Assembly (NCBI GenBank): GCA_030512335.1
Contig: JAULSU010000006.1
Coordinates: 682,001-746,000 of the forward strand
Source of the DNA: Immersiella caudata
Taxonomy: Eukaryota; Ascomycota; Sordariomycetes; Sordariales; Lasiosphaeriaceae
Length of the DNA: 64,000 nt
Reading direction: 5' to 3'
Positions 34,963 to 46,204 of this stretch are shown here, in pieces (position 1 is the first letter of the stretch; each line of letters opens with the position of its first letter). The position numbers and the translations under genes were made by a program. The notes under the pieces were generated by a model. That model made no database searches. It was not told where the DNA came from and saw nothing but the letters and a program-made list of their open reading frames with translations.

Positions 34963-36315
34963 CTACTCCAACATGTTCACCACGGCGCGGATGCAGTCAC
35001 CCTGCTTCATGACCTCGAAGGCTTCGTTGATCTGCGCAAGGGACTTGCGGTGGGTGATGAACTCGTCAACCTTGAGCTTGCCCTGAAGGTAGTCGCCGAC
35101 GAGACCAGGCAGCTGCGAGCGGCCCTTGACACCGCCGAAAGCACAGCCCTTCCAGACGCGGCCAGTCACGAGTTGGAATGCTATAGGCAACACTGATCAG
35201 TATCAGGCAGAGGCAAAAATAGGGGTAAAACTTACGCCTAGTGGCGATCTCCTGACCGGCGGCAGCGACACCGATGATGATACTCTGGCCCCATCCCTTG
35301 TGGCAGGCCTCGAGAGCAGCACGCATCACGCTCACATTGCCAGTGCAGTCAAAGGTGTAGTCGCAGCCGCCGTCGGTCAGCTCGATAAGCTTATCGACGA
35401 TGGTTTGGCCGTTTTCGAGCTTGGTCGGGTTGACGAAATGCGTCGCGCCGAACTTCTTAGACCACTCCTCCTTGGAAGGGTTGACGTCAACGACAATAAT
35501 CTTGCCCGCCTTCTGCTCAACGGCACCTTGGATAACGCTGAGGCCGACGCAACCAGCGCCGAAGATGGCAATGTTGCTGCCCTCCTCCACATTTGCCGTT
35601 ATCCGGGCGGCACCGTAGCCTGTGGTGATACCGCATCCCAGCAAGCAGGTGCGGTCCATGGGAGCATCCTGCTGCACGGCAACGACCGAGATGTCGGCTA
35701 CAACGGTATACTGGCTGAAGGTAGAGGTGCCCATGAAGTGCAAGAGGTCCTGGCCGCGCGCGCGGAAGCGAGATGTCCCGTCGGGCATCACGCCCTTGCC
35801 CTGGGTCGCGCGGATCTTGCCGCACAGGTTTGTCTTACCCGACTTGCAGAACTTGCACTCGCCACACTCGGGGGTGTACAGCGCCACGACATGGTCGCCC
35901 GGCTTGACGTTGGTGACGCCCTCGCCGACGGACTCGACAATGCCAGCGCCTTCGTGTCCAAGGACGACGGGGAAAGCGCCCTCGGGGTCCTTGCCGGAGA
36001 GAGTGTAGGCATCAGTGTGGCAGACGCCGGTGTAGTGGATTTGGATGCGGACTTCGTGCGCGCGCGGGGGGAGGACTTCGATGTCCTCGTACGACAGCTC
36101 TTGGCCTGGGCCCCAGGCAACGGCGGCCTTGCAGGTGATGGTCTGCGGTTATCAGTCAGTTTTCTGCCTAGAGCTAGAGGTAGGTCTACGATGGCATAGA
36201 AATTTGACAAGTGATAGAAGCACCCAGGAATGCGATAGATACCGCGCAAACATTGGGGGTATCCTCGGCGGCGGAGTAGAGGGGCAGCACTCACCTTGCC
36301 AACTGTATCAGCCAT
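34963..36315 (-). CDS. SFA1: S-(hydroxymethyl)glutathione dehydrogenase (class III alcohol dehydrogenase)
   Basis: Cytosolic zinc enzyme that oxidises S-hydroxymethylglutathione with NAD, detoxifying formaldehyde, and also reduces S-nitrosoglutathione. Exons 36315-36295, 36142-35236 and 35180-34963 give 381 residues, the usual family length. Catalytic zinc ligands are C48 (GVCHTDAYTL), H70 (GHEGAG) and C177 (LLGCGITTGYGAA). Structural zinc ligands are C100, C103, C106 and C114 in CGECKFCKSGKTNLC. The dinucleotide fold has GAGCVGLSVIQGA. The first exon encodes only MADTVGK; the intron after it is 152 bp. The second junction splits a proline codon in TRPFQLVTGRVWKG. A 300-codon frame and a 357-codon frame on the other strand are antisense shadows. 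Confidence 0.96.
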
Positions 36316-38068
36316 CTTGACTGCCTGTTGATCAATGCACCAAAAATACCGAATGCAATTGGAACTTGTTCAAACCGATGGGTGACCAGTCGATTGTTGT
36401 TTTTCTACCTCCAAAGCAACGAGATGATGAAGGTGGGCGCACTCGCAAGGTCATTCAAGCTGTAATCAACCCCGCTTCTGAACGGCTCCCCTCAACCCCC
36501 CTCCCCATCATTGCCAAGTGGGGTTCCGAGAGAATGCCGGCAATGCTAATCGCAATCATTGCTGTGATTGTACCACGGACAAACCACCCTCTGGATAAAA
36601 CAGCCGCGGCGCGGTTCCAGCCACTGAAACGCCCATCCTATCGGGCGGCGTTGCGGCGAGCGGTATGGGGTTAGGCTCGGGGAATTCACGGCATGTTTTT
36701 TTTTTTGGCGCCAGCACAAGGGGATGGAAGGAGGCTGAGAGCGTGCCTTCCTGCCTCTTTTACTGCTTAGGTCACGCCGGTGACTCTGAGGTACTGGAGG
36801 TATTCATCTATCTATCCTGAGTGAGGTACCTAGCAACCGCTGTTGTTATCGTGCTTGGAGGTTGCGGGCGGCCGGGAGGTGGCGGGTTGGAGGGCTTTTA
36901 CACGGCTCGGCAGTAACAAAAACTGCCGAGGGGAGGAGGGTGTTTGTCAGGTTGACTCCAGACCCGGGGGTTTCCGGTGAGGTTTGGTTTCGCAATGGGT
37001 TTGACAAGTCTACTGTGTTATGAGTTGACAAAACGGATGAGGTTTGGTTTTACTTGGTGTTGATAGCGGTGGGGATGGAGTGGAGGGTTGGGTTTGGTTT
37101 GTTGACAGGTGGGTGTTGGTAAGCTCATTGCTATGGCTACTGATTGTTGGCGTATCTGGGACGAATGCTCGGTTTCGTGATTGTGTACCTAGGGGAGTGT
37201 GTGTGCACGAGGATCCGAGTTTGAGTTGGACATTGCAGGTAGCGAATACCAGCGTGCTGCACGCGTGGTTGATCGATGCAGAGCCTCCTGCCTTTTGCAG
37301 CCTGGTCTACTGCGAGTAGGGGGTGATGCACGACATGTTGTGTTTGTTGATCTTGGAGTCTTGTCTAGCGTCCTCCTTTAGACGCCGAAAGCGAGGCGTT
37401 AGATTCGGAGAAAAAGGTGGTCGCGGGAAGTCGGGAAATACCTATCCCATGATGGATGGGGGCCTATTTACCAGTCTTCTTGGCCGTTGGAAAGAGGGCG
37501 GGTATATTATCCGAGGCTGAAGCCAGCCGTTGGTCGCCATCGCACGTCATCTGGTTCTTGTTTGAGTGAGGGTTTTGGGAGAAGCAGTTGGATTTGTCTG
37601 GCTCGGTCTCGGCTTCTGTTTCGACGAGCAAACATCTCAGATTGACTTTTGCTTCAGGTCAGCCCCCCGAGCTGCCTACATCACGCATCAACTAGCTGTC
37701 AAACCCGTTTCCCTAAATCCACACCCACATACCCCATCCCACCTTCAAGTAGACTCGATCAGGAAGCTCCATGACACACCCCGCATCCATAACCTGATGC
37801 TAAACCATTGCATGAAGCCACTTCCAACTTCCAAGTTATCAATCCTTCTCGGGCACTCGGAGTTTGCTGCCTGTCAACCCGTAGATCGGTGACTTTCCGC
37901 GATCTCCCTCGATGCGGGGTGCATCGCCCCAAGTGCCCCTCTGGGTCTCGGAGCTTGGCGGGCCCCGCACCGGGGACTAGCTCGCTTGTTTGCTTCCGGC
38001 AGTACCGGCGCGGATGAGGTCACTCTCACCACACATCATCAGCTAAAGTGAAGAAGAAGAAGAAGAAG
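36316..38068. other. divergent intergenic 1.75 kb
   Basis: Between the formaldehyde dehydrogenase and DUF952 genes. ORFs are below 110 codons with no signature. It contains T runs near 36,690 and G/T-rich stretches from about 37,020 to 37,160. Ends with a (GAA)n run abutting the DUF952 start. Confidence 0.45.
38049..38068. repeat. (GAA)n run directly before a start codon
   Basis: Six to seven GAA/AAG units immediately upstream of the ATG at 38069. It forms the likely 5' UTR end and is in frame with the gene, so a non-AUG start could add a poly-Lys extension. Confidence 0.8.
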
Positions 38069-38507
38069 ATGGAGCCTCCCAACCCACTCCCCGAATTCGT
38101 CTACAAAATCACGCCCACCGCACCTCCGCAGCCTATTCCCGAGGCCTATCCGCTTTCGGATTTGGATCAGAAGGATGGTTTCGTGCATTTGAGTACTGCG
38201 TCGCAGGTTGGTTTTTGCGGTCCAACGGCAGTGAATACCTTCATGTTCTGAGTAAAGGACAACCCAGATTCCCACGACGGCGGACCTGTTCTTTGCGTCG
38301 TCTACGTCTTTTTACCTCGTTAAGTTGCGCCTCTCCAACTTCGAGCCTTCTTCTGTCAAGTGGGATGAGACACCCGGCACCAACGGGTGTCCGCATCTGT
38401 ACGGCAACTTTGGCGGAAAGGACGTCGTGGACTGCAAGGAGGTGGTTCGTCCCGAGGGGTTGACGTGGAGCGAAGCACTCAAGGGAGAGGCAGAGTGGTT
38501 AGTATAG
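38069..38507 (+). CDS. DUF952 family protein
   Basis: Exons 38069-38206 and 38268-38507 give 125 residues. The family signature is the KDGFVHLSTASQIPTTADLF block, with HLYG (in CPHLYGNF) further on; these histidines are conserved in DUF952. Molecular function of the family is not established. No signal peptide or membrane helix. The intron uses a GTTGGT donor, weaker than others here. The start was taken at the first ATG, MEPPNPLPEFVYKIT; the frame continues upstream through a GAA run without another ATG. The gene is convergent with Nup85, only 172 bp between stops. Confidence 0.8.
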
Positions 38508-38679
38508 GCCACTGCAAGGAGAGAACCTGGTGGGCTCAGTTCGAACTCAACCGCGTCGATAATCCAAGCATGATATGGCAATCAACAACAACCCATACTA
38601 GGCTTTTATGTTCCATTCGTTCCTATTACAGTTACCCATGCAACGCACCTGGTTGGCATCTTTGCCAAAGCCAGGTACT

Positions 38680-41600
38680 CTAAACACCCCAGACGCCGCC
38701 ATCCGCCTCAGCCAACCACAAGCCCGCCAAGTCCTTCGCAAGCCCCAGTCTCAACCTCCTCATGACATCCTCGCCTTTCGTGTCAGCACGCATATCTTTC
38801 CTCCAATCCCATCCTCTCTTCACATTTTTGGCCGGGCCCGCCCCAGGACCAAGCGACTTCTGCAGCTGGCTAACCATCACCGAGCTTCCACCTAACACGT
38901 AACTCCCAGAGATGTTGCCTGTGCTCTTCTTGAGCAGATCCGCTGGTGTTGATCCCTTCAGTCCGCCTGGGGCAGCAGCCAGAACGACCTGCAAGAACTC
39001 CTCGCAGGCGTTCTTAACACGGTCGCCGACCTCGTGCAAGTCCTCGAGGGCCTTGAGCATGGTGTCGATGTGATCGAGGGTAATGGCTGGCTCGGATGCC
39101 TGGCCGTGGTGGATGTTGGTGTTGTCGGAGTTAGTAACAAAAGCAGTGGCTTCGCCGAGGAGGGCAAGGAGGAAGTCCTCGCTGACGATGCCATCGCGGG
39201 TTTGGTCGTAGAGGCCGCCCCGGATGTTGTCGTCGGAGCTGGCGATGACACTGACGAGGGCGGCAGCGGCCTGTTGGCGAGCTGCGGTGTCGAGGACAGC
39301 ACTATCTCGGACGTCGTAGAACTGTCGGAGGGAGGCGTAGCCGCTGAGCATCTTGCCCAAGAGTTCGGCAGCCTCGAGATCCTGCTTGGCACACTCCTCG
39401 AGGGTCTTGTTACGATCGGCAAGGAGACGCTGGAGGTAGGGATCCAGTTCGCTGGTGGGAGGGTATGCTGTTGACTGGACGAGAGAGTACGAAATGAGGA
39501 GGTTCATGACGTCGCGGACCTTGTTTGGGCGGTGGGCCAGGGCGTAGTACCACATTGCTTCTCCATAACGATGGGAGTCTCTCTTGAGAATCTCTCCATA
39601 TGACTGCATTTATTAGCCTCGCTCCGTGTCATCGACAATTAGGAAAACTCACCTCAGCTGTCTCTTCAGCAAAGGGAATCATCCCTAAGCTGTTTAGCAG
39701 CGTCCAAATCCTGTCGACTGTCCCGCTCGATTCCACGTGCAAGCCGTCAAGCAGGTCTCGTACTAGTAGGCCGACCATCTCTTCGGAACGCTCAGGCGAG
39801 TCCATTCGACCCAGCACGTTGATGGCCAATTCCCAACCATCCTTCGACGAGCCGGACTTATCCTGTACGGATGAAAGCTCCTGGTAATGAGCCAGAGCTT
39901 GCGCGTATTGTACCAGGGTGCTATCCTTGATACCATCAACTTCATCTGGGGAACCAGGATCCATTCCCAGAACCTCCAGATCGTCCATGTCCAGGTCCTC
40001 AAACCCAAACGCGCCGGTTCGTCGGTGTGGAGGAAGCCATCTTCCCAGAGACGCAATCTCGGCGACAGCGGACGCAATCGGCAGCGACCAACCCCGGAGC
40101 AGGCCAATGACGGCTTTGATATTATCTTCGAAAACGCACGCCATGCCAACCTCAAGAGGGCTTGTCGAGTTATAGTGGAAATCTGAGTCCAGCGTAGCAT
40201 GGAACGCCCGAGACAGTCTGTCAAGGTAGCTTTCAACATCAGACGCGCCATTAGATAAGACCATCGTTTGTGACTTGGAAAGAGACGCAGCCATCCCATT
40301 CTTCTCTGGTCGCCTCTCGTCCCACCACCCAAAGAGTCCGATCGTTGCCTCGCACCAGTCCTGGGCCGCGCCCACGATGGCGTCCTGGGATCCAAGGACA
40401 ATGTCGAACACAATATTCAGGTTCTCATAAATCTCCCAAGGGACCTGGCTCTCCGCTCGGCGCGCGAGACCAGCCATTGACGACCGGCTTCTAGTCGAGG
40501 CCGCAAAGGAGTCGCCCAACGAGTTGTTACCTTTGCCCTCGGCAAACCGGCGCAAATGCTCGAGCGTACCTTGTGCCCGCACGCGGAAGAGCGTCCAGTC
40601 GCTGCTCCAAATCTCCCAGTTTGCGTCGAGGCCAGGGCAAGTCTCCAGCATGGTAATGGTATCGGCAGTCGCACTCTCCACATTCGCGAGCGCTTGACCT
40701 GAGTATGCGTATTCGCCGCGCTGGCTCTTCTTGACATGGCCCCATCCTGCATTCTGCAGTAGGTCGATCGCGTCATTGACGTTTCCGCGGAGGAGGGAGA
40801 TGAAAATCGACTCCCAGAACAGGCTGTGGCATGCTGGGCTGGGGCGGTGTCGCAAAACATCCTCAATCTGCTGGGCGTAGAGGTTGTGATACTCGTTGAG
40901 CCACCCGAAAAGCGTAGCAGGAAGCGGCTCTGGCTTGTCCAGTCCGCCGTCGTCGTACCGGCTGTGATGAACCTGCAGCGCGAGGTGCGCCAGGTAATTC
41001 GCTTTCTCAAACGGCGACGCCTGCGGGCCGGGACCAATCTCCGCAGTATGCTCCTGGTCAGAATCCGGCAGCTTGTCGACATAGCCCTGCCACAGCTTCG
41101 CAACCCTGCCCGCAACCGTAGCCAGGGTATCCTCCAGCCTCTCCTCATCATCTGCCTCGCCGACCCCGTCATCGTAAAGCCGATTGATCATGGCTTCCGT
41201 CCCAAGGATCACCTGCGGCGCCTCCGTGAGCTCCGCCGTGCCCATCTGCGTGTAGATATCCTTCGCCAGTGCTGCAGCCCGGTGCTCTCTCCTCCTCGCC
41301 GCACCAGCCTGCATCGACGATGCCCGGAAGATATCCTCCGCCTCACGTCTGACCCTCTCGGTCGCCGCCGGTGTATTCAGCATCATCAAATCTGACTCAT
41401 CCCCGACCTCCCCTCTCAGATGCCTCGGCGTTGTTGACGGCATATCTAGCCACATATCCGCATCGTAATCCTCATGCCCCTGCGCCCTCCCAGCACCACC
41501 CCTCCTCTCATCCCGCCTGTGCTCCTCCTCCTCTTCCCCCTCCGCATCCTCCTCATCATCCTCATAACTCTCATCAAAATCAACGGCAAAAGTCCCCGGC

Positions 41601-42097
41601 CGGCCTCTCTTAACCTCCCTCTCCTCCTCCTCCTCCTCCTCCTCCTCCACTTCACTTTCCTCCTCTCCAACAACCACACTCCTACTCAGCCCCGAAGGCC
41701 TTCCCACCCCCCTCCCCCCTCTAATCGACCTCCCCAACGGCACCACCCCACCCCTCTTCTGCCCCTGAGTCCCTGCCCCGGAACTAAACAAATTCTTCGT
41801 CCCGCTCCCACTCGCACTCCCTCCAAATCCAGCACTCCCACCCATCTTCGCATTACTCCCACCCCCACCAGTCATCCCTTTCATAATACTGCTCCCCAGA
41901 AACGAAGCCGTCGGCGCGCCCGCAGGCGTGAAGCTACCCGCGCTTGAGGGAGGCGGTCCCGCAGGTGTAGTCGAGGGTTCTTCACCAGACGCTGCAAACG
42001 GGCGTCCGCGAGCACCAGCGGCGCTTCCGCGCGAGTTCCTATCGGGCGTGGAAGGCGGGGAGGAGGAGCCCGCGGGGACTTGGAAGAAGTTTGACAT
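38680..42097 (-). CDS. nup85: nuclear pore complex subunit Nup85
   Basis: Probable scaffold component of the Nup84/Nup107 Y-complex of the nuclear pore. Exons 42097-39653 and 39603-38680 give 1122 residues. The N-terminal about 250 residues are disordered: Gly/Ser-rich, an acidic run near residues 128-145, then another Glu/Asp-rich stretch. From about residue 300 the protein is an alpha-helical solenoid with segments such as LFGWLNEYHNLYAQQIEDVL, CHSLFWESIFISLLRGNV and GEAMWYYALAHRPNKVRDVM, which I recognise as Nup85-type. The one intron is 50 bp and phase 0. The assignment rests on recollection of fungal Nup85 and the solenoid pattern, so another Y-complex subunit is possible but less likely. 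Confidence 0.78.
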
Positions 42098-43079
42098 TTT
42101 GTTGTTTTCTGGTGTCGGTATTTTGCCGCGGGTGGTAGGTAGGATGGTGGTTCGTTCGAAATGCTATGGTTTCGAGGAAGGTGCAGAACACGCGCCGAGA
42201 TGCGGTGGTGCTAGGTCGACGGCATGCTCGTCGCGGCGAGGCGCTGCAGTTTTTCGCTCTCGTTATTGCGCGCCAATGAAGAGGAATTGGCCGTCGCAGG
42301 TTTTGGTAGCGCTCGCGGTGGAAGGTGTTGAGAATTGAAGCTTGCTTTGATGCGCTACGGCAGCTCCAAAAACGGGTGGAAGCTGTTGCTCTTGGGCACA
42401 GACGCGACTTTTTTCTGGGGCGCGCGACGCGGAATGTTCCGTCCCAAGTCCACGCCCTCCGCGACGTCACCAACCAAACCTCAATGTGCACACATCGGCA
42501 GATCGAATAAAATTAGTTTGCATTCCAGCTTACGAGCCAAAACTCTTGGTGGTCATAGTAGTAGCACATTTAGCAGATATTAGGTCCGGTCTTTGCTTCA
42601 TACACATTGAGCCATCTCCATCATCCCGCAATATGCCCAGCCAACTCTGTGTACTCGCGTCCATATTACTCCGTCCTCTTCTTATTCCACCGCAGCTGCT
42701 TCCAGAAATCTCCTCAACTTTTTCGCCTCGCGCACACATCGTCACAGGTATATAATAAAGGGAAAATAGAGATCGGATCAGCACAATGCGTAGTGGATTG
42801 TCCGATCCTGATCAAGTAACAAATCTCGCCTCTGGCCGCCCCCGAACTGTCCAGTCCGCCCGCCGCTATGACTGCCTCTTCGAATCGGTAAAATAGCAAC
42901 ACGACGCCGGTCCGATGCCAAATCTTTCTCTCGGGGATACATGACACATTATGTATGACTGGTGGGGGGTTGAACAAAGGGAAGTTGCGTTGCGCATGGA
43001 ATTTCGGTGGGTATTGTAGGGTGGTGTAAAATAGGGAAAAGGCGTGTTGCCTTCATCTGGCGTGTCTGCTGAACGCCGC
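42098..43079. other. intergenic 1.0 kb, Nup85 promoter side
   Basis: Upstream of nup85 and downstream of the Boi gene, both on the minus strand. No coding signature seen. Confidence 0.5.
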
Positions 43080-46000
43080 CTAGGCGCTCTGGGGCAGTGA
43101 TATGTCCTTCTCGCGCGCAAAGCTGAACCCTCTAGATCTCGCGCTTTTCACTTGAGGGAGACCCTGCAGCCCGAACTTCTCCAATCCTGAAACCCCACTG
43201 TCGGCTTCGCCATAGACGATCCCGAGACCTCCTGCGTCCTTCTTCTGAGCGCCCCGGTTTTCGTCACCTGCGTTATCGTCGACCGTTTCGTCCAGGTTCA
43301 TCAGAGCTGGCGGTCTGTGGCGCATCTGTCGTGCCTTTGCCAGGGATATCGTCTTTTGCTGGTAGGTGGTGGTGATAACCTGCGTATCATCGCGATCAAT
43401 AGTCGCCTTCATGAGCGCGGCCATCCACAGCCTGCCCTGCTTAATATTCGGTACCGCGAAGTAATGGACAGTTGGCTTCGTGAAGTTGACTGCACGCGAG
43501 AGGCCGGCGCGCGGAGGGACCAGCTTGAAAATGAAAATAGAGTCGGCTTCTTTGATAGGATCGCGCTCCGCTTCGGTTGCCGCTAGTGTAGGCACGTGGC
43601 TTCCCGCAGGCACTGCTGGTGAGCTTCCGGCCCCTGTAAGAGTCGCATGAAGACCAGTGAGGCGCTCGTTGTCCGCAGGGAGGACGCGATGGAACGAGAT
43701 ATCGATGAGACCCCTTTCTTGATCATCGTCCTCCGAGTAGTAGTATGCAAGCCGCCTACCCTTAAGCACGAAAAGCCGTGGCTTCCACGTTGTCATTAGG
43801 TTGGCACTTCTCTTCTTCATCCAGCCACTGTAATCTGCGTCCATCATTGCTTCCCTCGGGGTGATCTTTTGGAGGCCGCGGGTGTACGCGCTGGTCTCTT
43901 TCTTGGTCTTCTTGCGACTGCTGCGGCTGGCTGCTGTAGTTGCTGTGCTAGGACTCTTGGCGGCATCTGGCGAGTCAAGCTCGAAGCTTGGCCCAACCGA
44001 AGGAGTGCTCGAGCCAGTTCGAGAAGGTGAGTAGATCGGCGAGTCCTTCAGTGGTGAGTCGATTGGGGATGCAACTAGCTTGGATCGATCTTGACCGGTG
44101 ACGTTTTCCGAGGTTGCCCTCATGCCCAGCCCACTCCTCAGCACCATGCCCACGTTGAAATCCGGATGGTTCACTTGGCTCAACCGCTTCATGGCGGATG
44201 AGCTTCTTGGTGATGACTTTGCTTGATCTGGTGAACCGTCAAGTTTCGTCACCGTCGGGGCCGGGTTGTCCTTAGCTGCCACGGCTGGCCGTATTGATTC
44301 CACTGTGGCATTTGATGCCGACCGCCTGGTGCCTCCCATGCCGTAATACCGCTGAGCTGCCGGGGAGATCGAGTCCCTGTCGCGCGAAGAGTCGACGCTC
44401 CCGAACCTTGAATGCCTTGAAAGAGCTGTTGCGCTTCGCACTCGCTGCTCATCTGCATAGCTGGTTTTCGGCGAGGTAGGTCCAACACCACCGCTGTCAC
44501 GCTTTCGCAATACGTTGCGTCGCCTAGAATCCGCATCCGTGCCGGAAAAGTAACCCCTCTCCAGATCTACAGCCGAATCCTGAAGAGCTGGATCGGTCGT
44601 GGCGGCCCCGTCCTGGATTCCTGCGGATGACTGAGGGCGCTGCATGAAGGCAGTTGCGCTCCCGAGCGTCCACCCCCTATCAAAAGACGGTTGCTTCTTA
44701 TGGACAACTGGTTCGGCTTCTGGCTGTTGCGCAAATGACCCACCCAGGATCTTTGGCGTCGCAGCAGTCGAGTTGAGAGAGCTTGCGCTCGGGCGAAAGT
44801 CGGTCGAGGAGTGGCGACGGGAGTGGTGCAAATCTCGGATCGACGCAGCAGACGGTCGTTTTTCGTGGAACGTACGGGTCGGGCTGTCGATGAGAGGGGA
44901 TATTGGCGAAACGGGCATGGCCGGTTCGAGCTTCGGCGTTTGTGACAGGCGTTTCGTTTGGAGGGACAGTGTCCTGCTTTCCGTAGGAGTGAATCCTCGG
45001 CTGCCGCTGGTCATCGTGTTCGTCCTGCTACGACCTTTCACATCCGACCCGGCCTCACTCCCGTAAGATTGCGTTGTCCTCCGTCCACTCTGCCCATTCA
45101 CCTCATCCTGCAGGGACTTGATCTTCTGCCATGTCTTCAGCCTCCTTCCCACCGAGCCCAGATCAAACGCTTTGATAAACAGCGATGTCTGATCCATGCC
45201 TAGGATTACTTCGCCCGTAATTTCCTGATCCCTGAAGACTTCGCAGTGATGCTTCTCTACTCCGGCCGTAAATAGATACTCCGCAACTTGGTCCGCGGAC
45301 CACGATTCCACTTCAATTCGTGAATGTGTACCCTCCTCTTCCTCATCAGTTTCCTCTCCTTGGATGTACGAAATCCTGTGATCGATGTGCGAGCTGTACT
45401 CGCTACCAGAATCTGTGGCGTTCCGCATAGCTCCGTTGCCGTGGGGGGAGCCCATCTCCGTCATGTGTTCGTCGATGACATTTAGGGTCTCGTGGAGGAC
45501 GTGGCTATCTGTGCTAGAATTGAGTCGCCCGAAGCCGCCCGTAGCAGGGATCGAGGGGAGGCTGGAGGAATAGCTTGGCGACGGGCTGCTGCCGATTATT
45601 GTTGTCGGGCTGGCGGTCGCTGTCGTCATCTTGAAGGAGCTCAACGGGAGGGTGACAGGATTTGACTGAGGCTCAGGAATCTGAACAGGTTTGCTGTCGA
45701 TAGGGGACGCTGTAGCCGACTGCGTTTGCTCGTTTGCTACTTCGGCCAAGGGGGCTAGGCTCTGAGGTTTCTTCGGAGTCGTCGTAATCTGTCTAGGTGC
45801 CGGTCTTGTGTAGACTGGGCGGTGTCAGTCCGCGAAGACGGAGCTCGGATGGAGCGCAAACAAACCTTCCGGGAAGAGGCCGCTGTTCCCATTGACCAAG
45901 TGTTTGCCCAAAAACCAGCCATCTCCAAACTCATCGTCGCGTTCGATCAATTCCACACGATCGCCCTTGGCCAAACTGAGCTCGTCGGAGCTGCGGGCTT

Positions 46001-46204
46001 GGAAGTCATCTGGCGCGCAAGCAAACACGTCAACATCGTTCAACCTCGACGTGTCCCAGTGGCGGGACGCCATGCATTTCGCTGCGTGCACACGACAAAC
46101 AATCGCGAGTCGGAAGCGGGAAGCAGGGGCGGAGAACACGAGAAGAACTCACGAATCACGAGAAGAATGTCGCCCACCTCGGGCTTCGCATTTGGTGCAG
46201 CCAT
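43080..46204 (-). CDS. Boi1/Boi2-like polarity protein (SH3-SAM-PH)
   Basis: Cortical scaffold linked in yeast to Cdc42 signalling and exocytosis during polarised growth. Exons 46204-46153, 46009-45866 and 45814-43080 give 976 residues. SH3 domain (about 8-70): HDFQARSSDELSLAKGDRVE and DGWFLGKHLVNGNSGLFPE; both introns fall inside or at the end of it. SAM domain (about 234-300): VESWSADQVAEYLFTAGVE, then GMDQTSLFIKAFDLGSVGRR. PH domain (about 720-865): YSGWMKKRSANLMTTWKPRL and FVLKGRRLAYYYSEDDDQ. Between them lie long Ser/Pro-rich disordered regions with SPSP and SPxxP sites suited to kinases and SH3 partners. Start MAAPNAKPEVGDILLVI is the only ATG splicing in frame to the SH3 core. Domain order is diagnostic for Boi proteins. 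Confidence 0.93.

Noticed and set aside
34294..35196. 300-codon + strand frame
   Set aside because: No family signature, extends into the antisense of the dehydrogenase last exon, and includes a T-rich intergenic run.
35126..36199. 357-codon + strand frame antisense to the formaldehyde dehydrogenase gene
   Set aside because: It crosses the clear exon structure of a highly conserved enzyme and shows no domain; long antisense frames are expected from its codon bias.
41371..41947. + strand Pro/His/Leu-rich frames over the 5' part of nup85
   Set aside because: Low-complexity shadows of the acidic and Gly-rich N-terminal coding region on the minus strand.
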